From an uncultured Lachnospiraceae bacterium (GTDB lineage Bacteria > Bacillota > Clostridia > Lachnospirales > Lachnospiraceae): DNA of 43,729 bases. Under the pieces are notes generated by a model. That model worked only from the letters and a program-made list of their open reading frames with translations. It did no database searches and was not told where the DNA came from. Position 1 is the stretch's first letter. Each line of letters opens with the position of its first letter. A program made the position numbers and the translations under genes. Below, piece after piece: positions 34,701 to 40,910 of this stretch. The stretch is taken from positions 85,334 to 129,062 of the forward strand of contig CADCII010000011.1 in the NCBI GenBank assembly GCA_902801515.1, written 5' to 3'.

Positions 34701-34956
34701 CGGACTGCGGCTCAGCATCCGCTTCGGGTGCCGGCTCAGGTGCCGGTACGTCCGCAGGCTCACTCTCTGTTTTCACTGCACCGGCTTCTGTCTGAATATC
34801 CGGCTCAGACACTGGTTCAGGGTTCCCTGCCGGCTCACTCAACTGAGCCGCAGTTTCCGGGACGGTCTCCGGCTCCGTCTCTGATGCGTATCCCGGCAAT
34901 CCGGTCATAATAAGAAGAATACACAGTAAACAGACAATACTCCGCACATGCTTCAT
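31792..34956 (-). CDS. Sortase-anchored thioester/SpaA-type adhesin
   Basis: This 1054-residue surface protein has a signal peptide (CLLCILLIMTGLPGYASE) and a Glu/Pro/Ser-rich spacer. A thioester-type domain follows with YCLQPEKDNP near residue 170, where the Cys can form an internal thioester with a downstream Gln and bind host or surface amines. Five SpaA/prealbumin-like domains then run from about 395 to 990. Each has an E-box such as YYVKEDKAPSGYL, YYVKEVTPSEGYV, YLVRETTVPEGH, YTVRETTAPYGT or YFVRETKAPTGYL, which supports Lys-Asn/Asp isopeptide bonds. The C-terminus has a variant sorting signal, APRTGD, then a membrane helix and RRGRATDRR. Wall attachment or pilus incorporation is expected. 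No sortase gene is in the window. The ribosome site is GTGAGG. Confidence 0.9.
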   Translation of the reverse strand: MKHVRSIVCLLCILLIMTGLPGYASETEPETVPETAAQLSEPAGNPEPVSEPDIQTEAGAVKTESEPADVPAPEPAPEADAEPQSESESEKESETEEEDKDPLFGLGVGEEIMISVDDLCGEGDLIAAAEIQVKIKILASYNYDDVDLGDGTGMITRKYQVTYNGATAIAYCLQPEKDNPKESDHFSIKKYDDGNKLAKVLFYAQADAANKGYFALKHPGYNDEKRFIITHIAAAKAAGSSSWDKHASSKGVKEANALIDYAESMPAIQDPSISFSPASVNSVLKDNVFQTQTVTLIADSGNTAAVTLPAGVILRNQTAPARSGSGTVTLAARDVFTLTYPSPARSNLAVRVNAVGKLSRDYNAYKITTDKDTQNLGLVFADAVSDANKASLTARFTPNVMINPCKADSGTEHGLQGAEFGLYAQEDLIEADGREWKQDELIESAVTGADGKAQFTHALTLGLSYYVKEDKAPSGYLNNSQDRMPVVFNMTSGSGTPQTIRQVFKNDPVKGKIRLIKRDRDFTQAESAESQGKTDSDEQPPLAQGDAVLSGAVYGLYAREDILNQDQSGQILYHAGEQVITGTTDEMGEIIWEDLTLGKYYVKEVTPSEGYVLDETEYDVELIYADAETPVVTEELTVTEVVAKQAFQLKKLSEKNGSDPLPLAGAGFKAWLVSSLEKKGESYDTSQAEPVVLGEDGSAEIFTDEAGMAASIPIPYGTYLVRETTVPEGHLPAEDFFVEIREDSPDEPQPVMTLTDRKVMGQIRIVKKGPMLTGYSGHKFRYEIKGLAGAVFEVKAAEDILRRDTEGYENGPATVMYRKGQTVASLTTDSSGEAESQELPLGKYTVRETTAPYGTVLENKTHETELCYDGENPLVIENLEIEDPMQRVEIQIVKHSSDSKRTPLKGAEFALYTKENIYARSEDGKTQGRLLVSAGAEIARKVSGKDGKLTFDMNLPHAKYFVRETKAPTGYLLNARQYDCDCSYKDSSRESIEIRLKVPDEPQKNPSAGGAPRTGDRTPLMTFIFITAGALAVILVCVMALMLSGRRGRATDRR

Positions 34957-35015
34957 AGATGAACCTCACTTTCAGATATGCTTTAAGAAATGAATGATTT
35001 TAGAAATGTGAAATG

Positions 35016-35044
35016 AGGATATCACAACAAAATGCAAATATCAA
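35016..35044 (-). promoter_or_regulatory. Probable promoter of the adhesin gene
   Basis: Minus strand TTGATA (35044-35039), 17 bp, TATCCT (35021-35016), about 60 bases before the start codon, in an AT-rich gap. Confidence 0.45.
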
Positions 35045-35142
35045 CACTGTATCTGCAATGTATCATATGCATAAGAGAATTGTTCAGAATCCATAATGAG
35101 CTGCAGTTCAACTGGCACTCAACCGGCTGAAGCCGGGAATAT

Positions 35143-35186
35143 AAAAATGGCGTCAGGGCAGCTCTACAGCCGCCTGACGCACATTT
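35143..35186 (-). terminator. Terminator after the cytidylate-kinase-like gene
   Basis: Minus strand stem GCGTCAGG / CCTGACGC, with a further GC inner stem, is followed by CATTTTTAT. A smaller palindrome, CCGGCTGAAGCCGG, lies at 35123-35136. Confidence 0.8.
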
Positions 35187-35213
35187 TGGGATTATCTTTC
35201 GAGCTTCTTCCGT

Positions 35214-35858
35214 CTACAGAAGAGCCGGGTTATCATACTCCGGGAAACGGATCTTAATATATTCCTTTACTGCCTTCACGCAGCCATCGAATCCGATCGC
35301 TCCGCTGTTCAGGCAGAGATCATAATTGCGGCAGTCATTCCACTCATGTCCGGTATAGTGCTTATAATATCCTGCCCTGTACTTATTGATCTCGTCTATG
35401 TAATGCATCGTAGTCTTTCCGCCCAGGGCGCCCCTTATCTCCGCCTGTTCCAGACAATAGGCGGGAGACGCATATATAAACACCCTTATCAGATCCGGAT
35501 GACCGTTCAAAATGAAATCCGCACATCGTCCGATGATTATGCAGGATTCTTCCTCCGCAAGCGCCCTGATGATCTTGGCCTGATAGTTGAAGAGATTCTG
35601 GTTGGATAAGAAGTCCCTGCTCTCGGGGGGGATCACTGTTCCGTCGTATGCTTTCCGCGCGATGCGGAACAGTGCAGTGCCCCTTACCTTCTCATCCACT
35701 TTTGCGAACATTTCTTCACTGATGCCTGAATCGTCCGACGCCAGCTGAAGGATCTCCCGGTCATATAACGGAATGTTCAGATCCTGGCTGAGCATCTTGC
35801 CAACGGTTCTGCCACCGCTTCCGTAATACCTTGCTATTGTTATAACTACCTTCTTCAT
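35214..35858 (-). CDS. Cytidylate-kinase-like family protein
   Basis: This protein of 214 residues starts MKKVVITIARYYGSGGRTVG at ATG 35858; the glycine-rich loop GSGGRTVGK corresponds to the P-loop. Other recognisable parts are YDREILQLASDDSGISEEMF and CIIIGRCADFIL, shared with the cytidylate kinase-like family common in Clostridia. True Cmk (pyrimidine monophosphate kinase) has different nucleoside-binding residues, so the substrate is unproven. A longer frame to 35900 would run into the copA terminator, so I prefer the internal start although its ribosome site is modest. It is the first gene after copA but is separated from it by a terminator. Confidence 0.82.
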   Translation of the reverse strand: MKKVVITIARYYGSGGRTVGKMLSQDLNIPLYDREILQLASDDSGISEEMFAKVDEKVRGTALFRIARKAYDGTVIPPESRDFLSNQNLFNYQAKIIRALAEEESCIIIGRCADFILNGHPDLIRVFIYASPAYCLEQAEIRGALGGKTTMHYIDEINKYRAGYYKHYTGHEWNDCRNYDLCLNSGAIGFDGCVKAVKEYIKIRFPEYDNPALL

Positions 35859-35890
35859 ATGGTCTTCACGTTCTTCCTGTCTTCTTCCTG

Positions 35891-35939
35891 AAAAAAACAT
35901 TCGTGGCGTTCTTCATCTAAGTGAAGTATACCACGAATG
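35891..35939 (-). terminator. Terminator of the csoR-copA operon
   Basis: Minus strand stem CATTCGTGG / CCACGAATG with inner CTTCAC/TGAAG pairing, followed by TTTTTT. It lies 42 bases after the copA stop. Confidence 0.92.
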
Positions 35940-35981
35940 CCAATGTTGTGTAAACAAATTTGTGCAAACAAGGTGCTTTTG

Positions 35982-36191
35982 TCACACAATTCCCGTTACT
36001 GTATAGTCCTGATCCTCAACAGCCTTCTTCAGAACCTCGTCATCGACTTCTCCGTTCAGAGTGACGATCGCGGTTCCTTTCTCATGGGAAACTTCAGCAC
36101 TGCTGACCTGGTCGATCGCTTCCAGGACCTTTTTGACTCGTGCCTCGCAGTGCACGCACATCATTCCCTCGATATTCATTGTCTTTGTCAT
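35982..36191 (-). CDS. Possible internally initiated CopZ-like copper chaperone
   Basis: In frame inside the 3' end of copA, ATG 36191 is preceded by AGGAGG (36205-36200) with an ideal 8-base spacer. It would give 69 residues, MTKTMNIEGMMCVHC onward, exactly the size of free CopZ with the CxxC copper site. Such a strong ribosome site inside a coding region is unlikely by chance. Either copA and copZ fused by loss of a stop and kept both starts, or both products are made today. Expression of the short form is inference. Confidence 0.6.
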   Translation of the reverse strand: MTKTMNIEGMMCVHCEARVKKVLEAIDQVSSAEVSHEKGTAIVTLNGEVDDEVLKKAVEDQDYTVTGIV

Positions 36192-38594
36192 AACTGTTTC
36201 CTCCTGTGAATCTGTATTGTCTTCCATTGTTTCCTGCTGTTTATCTGATAAGGCTCCTGCGGAGAAATCCGCCTGCTGCCTGATCTTCCTGTCATGCTTT
36301 GTGTTTCTGATGTCGAAGAGATTAAGTCTCAGCGCATTTGTCACGACGCAGAAGCTGGAGAGGCTCATGGCCGCGGCGCCGATCATCGGATTCAGTTTCA
36401 GTCCGAATGCCGAGTAATACGCACCCGCTGCAACCGGGATCAGGATCGCGTTATAGAAGAAAGCCCAGAACAGATTTTCATGTATATTCTTCAAGGTCTG
36501 TCTGCTGAGCCTGATCGCTGCCGGTACGTCGCTGAGCCTGCTGTTCATCAGGACCACGTCTGCAGAATCGATCGCCACATCGGTACCTGCGCCGATCGCG
36601 ATACCCGTGTCCGCCCTGGTAAGCGCCGGCGCGTCATTGATGCCGTCTCCTACCATCGCAACCTTTCCCTTCTTCTGAAGCTCACGTATCACTGCTTCTT
36701 TTCCGTCCGGAAGGACACCTGCCGCAACCTCGTCCACGCCTGCCTGTCTGCCTACAGCCCTGGCAGTACGCTCATTATCGCCCGTCAGCATCACAACATG
36801 GATCCCCATGCCCTTCAGTTCCTCGATTGCCTGTCTGCTGTCTTCCTTCATGGTATCCGCTACCGCTATGATACCCAGCATCTTCCCATCCGCCGCAAAC
36901 AGCAGGGGCGTTTTCCCCTCCTGCGCCAGTTCTCCGGCTTTTTTCTTCATATCGTCTGTTATCGATACGATAGAGCTGATGTATTTCAGGCTGCCGCCTG
37001 TCAGGACGATCCCCTCATCTGCCAGCGTCCCTCTGAGTCCGTTTCCGGGTTTCGCCTCAAAACCGCTCACTTCCTGCAGCTTCATCTGCCGTGCGGATGT
37101 CTCTTCAATGATGGCCTTTGCGAGAGGGTGCTCACTCTTTTTCTCCAGAGCCCCGGCGTACAGCAGAAGTTTTTCCTGCGTCACTCCATCCGCCGGCACC
37201 AGGTCTGTGACCTTCGGCTCTCCGCTGGTGATGGTTCCGGTCTTATCCAGTGCAATGATCTGTGTGCGTCCTGCGTTTTCCAGGGACGAGGCCGTCTTGA
37301 ACAGGATACCGTTCCTTGCGCCTTTTCCATTTCCAACCATAATCGCTACCGGAGTCGCCAGCCCCAGGGCACACGGACAGCTGATGACAAGAACAGAAAT
37401 CGCTCTTGCAAGCGCGAATGACAGTCCCTTGCCCGTCAGTGTCCATACTGCAAATGTGAAAAGCGCGATTCCGATGACTGCAGGAACAAAGATCCCGCTG
37501 ACTTTATCAGCGATCTTGGCGATCGGCGCTTTTGTTGCGGCAGCATCCGACACCATCTGGATGATCTGGCTCAGAGTCGTGTCCGTGCCGACCCTGGTCG
37601 CGCGGCACCGCAGATAGCCTGACTGATTGATCGTAGCGGCGCTCACCTTCATGCCCGGCTCTTTGTCGACAGGTATACTCTCACCGGTCAGGGCGGATTC
37701 ATTTACCGCAGAGATGCCATCCTCCACGACACCGTCGACCGGGATGCTCTCCCCGGGCTTAACCACAAAGATATCACCCACTTCGACACTGTCGACAGCA
37801 ACTTCGGTCTCCACTCCGTCTCTCACCACAACGGCCGTCTTCGGCGCCAGTTTCATCAGGCTTCTGAGGGCGTCAGTCGTGCGTCCCTTGCTCATTGCCT
37901 CCAGCATCTTTCCGACAGTGATCAGAGCAAGGATCATAGCTGCCGATTCGAAGTAGAGATGACCATGCATGTAGTCATGGACAGCAGCCATATTATTGTC
38001 GGCCGCAGCCCTGGTCATGGCGAACAGGACTGCCATGCTCCAGACATAGGACACTCCGCTGCCCATCGCCACCAGCGTATCCATATTCGGAGCGCCATGG
38101 ATGAGTCCCCTGAATCCGCTGATGAAGAATTTCTTATTGATGATCATGACAATGAGTGCCAGGACAGCTTCAAGAAGCGCGATTCCGATGGGATTGCCCT
38201 CGAAAAATGACGGGACCGGCCATTTCCACATGCCATGTCCCATGGAGAAATACATCAGCACCAGCAAGAATGCGACAGAAGAGATCAGCCGCCTCTTCAG
38301 AACGGGCGTCTCCTTATCCCTGAGAGCCTCTTCCTCCTGCGTCAGTTTCTCACTTGCGCTCATCCCGGCTGTCTTCCCGGAAGACTCAGCGCCATCGCCT
38401 CTCTTTGAAGCGCCGTATCCCGCGTCCTCTACCGCTTTGATGATCTGTGATTCGTCTGCCGTGCCTTCCACGCCCATCGAATTAGTCAGCAGGCTTACAG
38501 AGCAGGATGTCACCCCCGGCACCTTCGATACTGCTTTCTCGACCCGGGCCTGGCAGGCGGCGCAGCTCATTCCCGTTACAGTATATTGTTCCAT
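35982..38594 (-). CDS. copA: Copper-exporting P1B-type ATPase with HMA domains at both ends
   Basis: This 870-residue ATPase exports Cu(I). It has an N-terminal HMA domain with GMSCAACQARVEK (1-70) and eight predicted membrane helices. The ion-binding helix contains ISCPCALGLATPV (about 405). The phosphorylation site is DKTGTIT (about 450), followed by HPLAKAI and GDGINDAPALT in the ATP-binding and hinge domains. After the last helix a linker leads to a second HMA domain, GMMCVHCEARVKK, at residues 802-870. That tail has its own ATG and a perfect ribosome site, so it may also be made alone as a CopZ-like chaperone. The start has AGAGAGGAC upstream. It is downstream of csoR and should be induced by copper. 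Confidence 0.96.
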   Translation of the reverse strand: MEQYTVTGMSCAACQARVEKAVSKVPGVTSCSVSLLTNSMGVEGTADESQIIKAVEDAGYGASKRGDGAESSGKTAGMSASEKLTQEEEALRDKETPVLKRRLISSVAFLLVLMYFSMGHGMWKWPVPSFFEGNPIGIALLEAVLALIVMIINKKFFISGFRGLIHGAPNMDTLVAMGSGVSYVWSMAVLFAMTRAAADNNMAAVHDYMHGHLYFESAAMILALITVGKMLEAMSKGRTTDALRSLMKLAPKTAVVVRDGVETEVAVDSVEVGDIFVVKPGESIPVDGVVEDGISAVNESALTGESIPVDKEPGMKVSAATINQSGYLRCRATRVGTDTTLSQIIQMVSDAAATKAPIAKIADKVSGIFVPAVIGIALFTFAVWTLTGKGLSFALARAISVLVISCPCALGLATPVAIMVGNGKGARNGILFKTASSLENAGRTQIIALDKTGTITSGEPKVTDLVPADGVTQEKLLLYAGALEKKSEHPLAKAIIEETSARQMKLQEVSGFEAKPGNGLRGTLADEGIVLTGGSLKYISSIVSITDDMKKKAGELAQEGKTPLLFAADGKMLGIIAVADTMKEDSRQAIEELKGMGIHVVMLTGDNERTARAVGRQAGVDEVAAGVLPDGKEAVIRELQKKGKVAMVGDGINDAPALTRADTGIAIGAGTDVAIDSADVVLMNSRLSDVPAAIRLSRQTLKNIHENLFWAFFYNAILIPVAAGAYYSAFGLKLNPMIGAAAMSLSSFCVVTNALRLNLFDIRNTKHDRKIRQQADFSAGALSDKQQETMEDNTDSQEETVMTKTMNIEGMMCVHCEARVKKVLEAIDQVSSAEVSHEKGTAIVTLNGEVDDEVLKKAVEDQDYTVTGIV

Positions 38595-38705
38595 AGATAA
38601 TCCAGTCCTCTCTCAATTCCCGGTAATTCATTTACCGGAATTCAAGTCTGCCGCCGGCAGACATGGCGCCAGGATGACGCCAGGATGCACGGTACGGCGA
38701 GTGCC

Positions 38706-39086
38706 TTACCGCATGAGTTTCCTGAGCAGGTCAACCAGCTCATCCACCGTATCTTCATCTCCTCTGCGGATATCCTCCACAACACAGGTTTTCACATGGG
38801 AGGAGAGCAGTTCCCGGCTGAATGCGTTCATCGCAGCCGTGACAGCTGCCGACTGCGTCAGGATGTCCGGACAGTACGCTCCGTTTTCAACCATCCCCCG
38901 GATCCCCCGGATCTGGCCTTCGATCCTCTTGAGGCGGTTGGTAAGACATCTGATCTCTTCCTGCGTGCGCTCTTTGTGACGGCTGCCGCAGCAGCAGTCC
39001 TGAGCGGCATCCTCCGTCTGGCACTGCACATTTTCCGCAATCTGCTCATCTGCAGTTTTTTTCATTTCATTCAGGATCATGTCCAT
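38706..39086 (-). CDS. csoR: CsoR-type copper-sensing repressor with Cys-rich N-terminus
   Basis: This 126-residue all-helical DNA-binding protein represses the copper operon until Cu(I) binds. The core RLKRIEGQIRGIRGMVENGA and the Cu ligands Cys (YCPDIL), His and Cys (SHVKTCV) match the C-H-C pattern of CsoR. Unlike typical 85-100-residue members, it has a 40-residue N-terminal extension containing CQTEDAAQDCCCGSRHKE, four Cys and one His that could bind extra metal. The start has AAGGGAAGGATGAG upstream. It lies first in an operon with copA and behind two operators. I take copper as the effector because copA follows. Confidence 0.92.
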   Translation of the reverse strand: MDMILNEMKKTADEQIAENVQCQTEDAAQDCCCGSRHKERTQEEIRCLTNRLKRIEGQIRGIRGMVENGAYCPDILTQSAAVTAAMNAFSRELLSSHVKTCVVEDIRRGDEDTVDELVDLLRKLMR

Positions 39087-39152
39087 TATCTCATCCTTCC
39101 CTTACCGCAACCCATAACAGCAACTTCTGATTGCAGGTACTCCGCCGATCAT

Positions 39153-39169
39153 ATACCCCATGGGGGTAT
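39153..39169. promoter_or_regulatory. CsoR operator 1
   Basis: ATACCCCATGGGGGTAT is a near-perfect palindrome of the CsoR/RcnR type (TACCCC...GGGGTA). It lies just downstream of the predicted csoR start point, 36 bp centre to centre from operator 2. Confidence 0.88.
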
Positions 39170-39183
39170 CTTTGTCTTCATTC

Positions 39184-39212
39184 TTTATATACCCCCTTGG
39201 GGTATTTGTCAA
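39184..39212 (-). promoter_or_regulatory. csoR-copA promoter containing CsoR operator 2
   Basis: Minus strand TTGACA (39212-39207), 17 bp, TATAAA (39189-39184). The spacer is filled by the second palindrome ATACCCCCTTGGGGTAT (39189-39205), so bound CsoR would cover the whole promoter. Confidence 0.92.
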
Positions 39213-39261
39213 CAGTCATCTGAAATACATCATTCCAACCTGGGCAATCTTATTTCACGCA

Positions 39262-39290
39262 TTGACACCTGTCGAAAAAAAGAATAATAT
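39262..39290 (+). promoter_or_regulatory. Promoter of the OhrR-like gene
   Basis: Plus strand TTGACA (39262-39267), 17 bp, TAATAT (39285-39290). It diverges from the csoR promoter about 50 bp away. Confidence 0.85.
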
Positions 39291-39303
39291 TAAACTAATT
39301 GGA

Positions 39304-39318
39304 TACAATGTAATTGCA
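39304..39318. promoter_or_regulatory. Likely OhrR-type autoregulatory operator
   Basis: TACAATGTAATTGCA is a 6-3-6 inverted repeat with one mismatch and is close to the known OhrR site pattern TACAATT/AATTGTA. It lies about ten bases downstream of the predicted start point of the regulator gene. Confidence 0.6.
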
Positions 39319-39355
39319 TGACCATACATTTGTCTGTCAGGAAGAGGATTGCCCT

Positions 39356-39790
39356 ATGAGCAATGAGTTTGATACGCTGAAACTGGAAAATCAGCTTTGT
39401 TTCCCGCTGTACGCATGTTCCCGGGAGATTGTCAAAAAATATAAGCCCTATCTCGATGAACTGGATCTGACCTATACGCAGTACATAACCATGATGGTCA
39501 TGTGGGAGCGGAAGCAGATCAATGTGAAGGAACTGGGTGAATGTCTGTTCCTGGATTCCGGCACTCTGACGCCCCTGCTGAAGAAGCTTGAACAGAAGGG
39601 CTGGGTCACCAGGCAGCGCGCGAAGTCAGACGAGCGGGTTCTGATCGTAACACTCACCCCGGCCGGAGAAGAGCTTCGCAAACAGGCCGTGACTGTTCCG
39701 CAGAAGATGGCATGCTGCGTGAAACTGTCCCAGGAAGAGGTGCGGACACTGTACACTCTTCTGTATAAGCTCCTGGACGACGGATGCTGA
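39356..39790 (+). CDS. MarR-family regulator, OhrR-like
   Basis: This protein of 144 residues has a winged-helix fold. The N-terminal LCFPLYACSREIVKKYKPYL carries the peroxide-sensing Cys position of OhrR, and the next helices LDLTYTQYITMMVMWE and VKELGECLFLDSGTLTPLLK match its dimer and recognition parts. The wing is RAKSDERVLIVTLTPAGEE. OhrR proteins sense organic hydroperoxides and repress the ohr peroxidase gene. I start at 39356, behind GGAAGAGGA, which places the sensor Cys near residue 14. No ohr gene is adjacent; the next gene is a small membrane protein with its own promoter. The effector is inferred from the Cys position. Confidence 0.88.
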   Translation: MSNEFDTLKLENQLCFPLYACSREIVKKYKPYLDELDLTYTQYITMMVMWERKQINVKELGECLFLDSGTLTPLLKKLEQKGWVTRQRAKSDERVLIVTLTPAGEELRKQAVTVPQKMACCVKLSQEEVRTLYTLLYKLLDDGC

Positions 39791-39813
39791 CCGTTTCGTG
39801 CTGTGCATTTTTC

Positions 39814-39864
39814 TGTAAAAATTCAGAATTAATTCTGTAAAAAAATCCGGAACTAATATTGTAA
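39814..39864. promoter_or_regulatory. Tandem AT-rich repeats upstream of the small membrane protein promoter
   Basis: Two imperfect copies of TTCTGTAAAAA...CAGAATTAAT lie head to tail, and include the palindrome CAGAATTAATTCTG (39824-39837). They end at the -35 of the next promoter. This resembles a binding region for a regulator, possibly the MarR-type protein encoded just upstream. Confidence 0.4.
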
Positions 39865-39887
39865 TCGGGCCGCCTCCATGATATTAT
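39859..39887 (+). promoter_or_regulatory. Promoter of the small membrane protein
   Basis: Plus strand TTGTAA (39859-39864), 17 bp, TATTAT (39882-39887), about 60 bases before the start. Confidence 0.7.
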
Positions 39888-39946
39888 GAGGGTGAAAGAA
39901 CAGTTGTTTATACATGTTCTTATCCTTACGATCCGGAGGTGCTGTT

Positions 39947-40312
39947 ATGATGAAGCACATAAAATTATGGCTCGGCATTCTGGGGTTGGTCATCGGTGCG
40001 TACATTATGATCATCTCCTGCTATGAAGCATCATGGAACCTGCTGACGACCAGCGGTCATTTTAATGGAGCCGTCGGAATCGTCATCGCAGTTCTTCTTC
40101 TTGCAGGAAGCCTGGTGAGGATCGGCATGAGAAGTTCATCGGATGATTCCGGGTCCATCATCTCACTGGTATTGTTCGCGATCGCGGCAGCCATTGCATT
40201 TGCTGCGACCCCGATCTACCATTACATGCAGAACTGGGCGATCATATGCCTGGTCATGGGAATTATTTCTGTATTGATGATTATGTGGAAGAATTCCAGA
40301 AAGGAGGGTTAA
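39947..40312 (+). CDS. Small four-helix membrane protein, unknown function
   Basis: This 121-residue protein starts at ATG 39947 with GGAGG eight bases upstream. Four hydrophobic helices are visible: LWLGILGLVIGAYIMIISC, AVGIVIAVLLLAGSLVRIG, SIISLVLFAIAAAIAFAAT and WAIICLVMGIISVLMIMW. The C-terminus is basic and cytoplasmic (KNSRKEG). It resembles the many small membrane proteins of Clostridia with no assigned role. Its promoter carries tandem repeats next to the -35, and the gene ends in a hairpin terminator, so it is an independent regulated unit beside the OhrR-like gene. Confidence 0.8.
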   Translation: MMKHIKLWLGILGLVIGAYIMIISCYEASWNLLTTSGHFNGAVGIVIAVLLLAGSLVRIGMRSSSDDSGSIISLVLFAIAAAIAFAATPIYHYMQNWAIICLVMGIISVLMIMWKNSRKEG

Positions 40313-40335
40313 CCCTCCCGAAGGATATGTGTACA

Positions 40336-40372
40336 GGGCGGCTGCATGGAAGGCAGCCGCCCTTCGTTATTT
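40336..40372 (+). terminator. Terminator of the small membrane protein gene
   Basis: A 10-bp stem, GGGCGGCTGC / GCAGCCGCCC (40336-40345 and 40353-40362), followed by a T-rich tail, TTCGTTATTTT. Confidence 0.8.
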
Positions 40373-40385
40373 TGGAGTAATAACT

Positions 40386-40889
40386 ATGGCAGAATACGTC
40401 ACCCTCACTCACACCTTTGGACCGCTCTATGATGAACAGAGCCGCATTCTGATCCTCGGTTCATTTCCGTCAGTCAAAAGCCGGGAAGCGAACTTCTTCT
40501 ATGGCCATCCGCAGAACCGCTTCTGGAAAGTGATCGCCGCTGTCACCGGCAATCCTGTCCCGGCAACGATCGATGAAAAGAAGGCTCTTCTTCACGGGTC
40601 GCATATCGCTCTGTGGGATACGATCCGGCAGTGCGATATCATCGGATCCAGCGACAGTTCCATCAGAAACGTTATTCCCAATGACCTGTCTAAGATCCTG
40701 GACCATGCACCTGTTCGCCAGATCTACTGCAACGGAGCCGCCAGCGCAAACCTCTTCCACAAATACCAGGAGAAAACGCTAGGCCGTACCGCCATCAAAC
40801 TTCCCAGTACCAGTCCGGCAAACGCGGCATTTTCTGTCGACAGGCTTGTCAGAGAATGGAGTATTATAAAACAGGCACTCTCCAATTGA
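40386..40889 (+). CDS. DNA-deoxyinosine (hypoxanthine) glycosylase, UDG superfamily
   Basis: This 167-residue protein resembles the hypoxanthine-DNA glycosylase branch of the uracil-DNA glycosylase superfamily. Motif 1 is LILGSFPSVKSREANFFYGH, motif 2 region is PQNRFWKVI, and the C-terminal motif is KLPSTSPANAAF, equivalent to the HPSP-type loop that inserts into DNA. It would excise deaminated bases and start base-excision repair. I start at ATG 40386 (MAEYVTLTHTFGPL) behind TTGGAG; an upstream in-frame extension would run through the terminator. Endonuclease III, another repair enzyme, is nearby on the other strand. Confidence 0.88.
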   Translation: MAEYVTLTHTFGPLYDEQSRILILGSFPSVKSREANFFYGHPQNRFWKVIAAVTGNPVPATIDEKKALLHGSHIALWDTIRQCDIIGSSDSSIRNVIPNDLSKILDHAPVRQIYCNGAASANLFHKYQEKTLGRTAIKLPSTSPANAAFSVDRLVREWSIIKQALSN

Positions 40890-40902
40890 CGGAAAGTGCC
40901 TG
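40866..40902 (-). terminator. Terminator of the nth-larC unit
   Basis: Minus strand stem CAGGCACT / AGTGCCTG (40902-40895 with 40879-40872) followed by TTTTATAAT. It overlaps the last codons of the convergent glycosylase gene. Confidence 0.8.
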
Positions 40903-40910
40903 CTGCAATT

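Noticed and set aside
36294-37421. Plus-strand frame of 375 codons inside copA
   Set aside because: It lies wholly antisense to a complete P-type ATPase and has a composition typical of a shadow frame.
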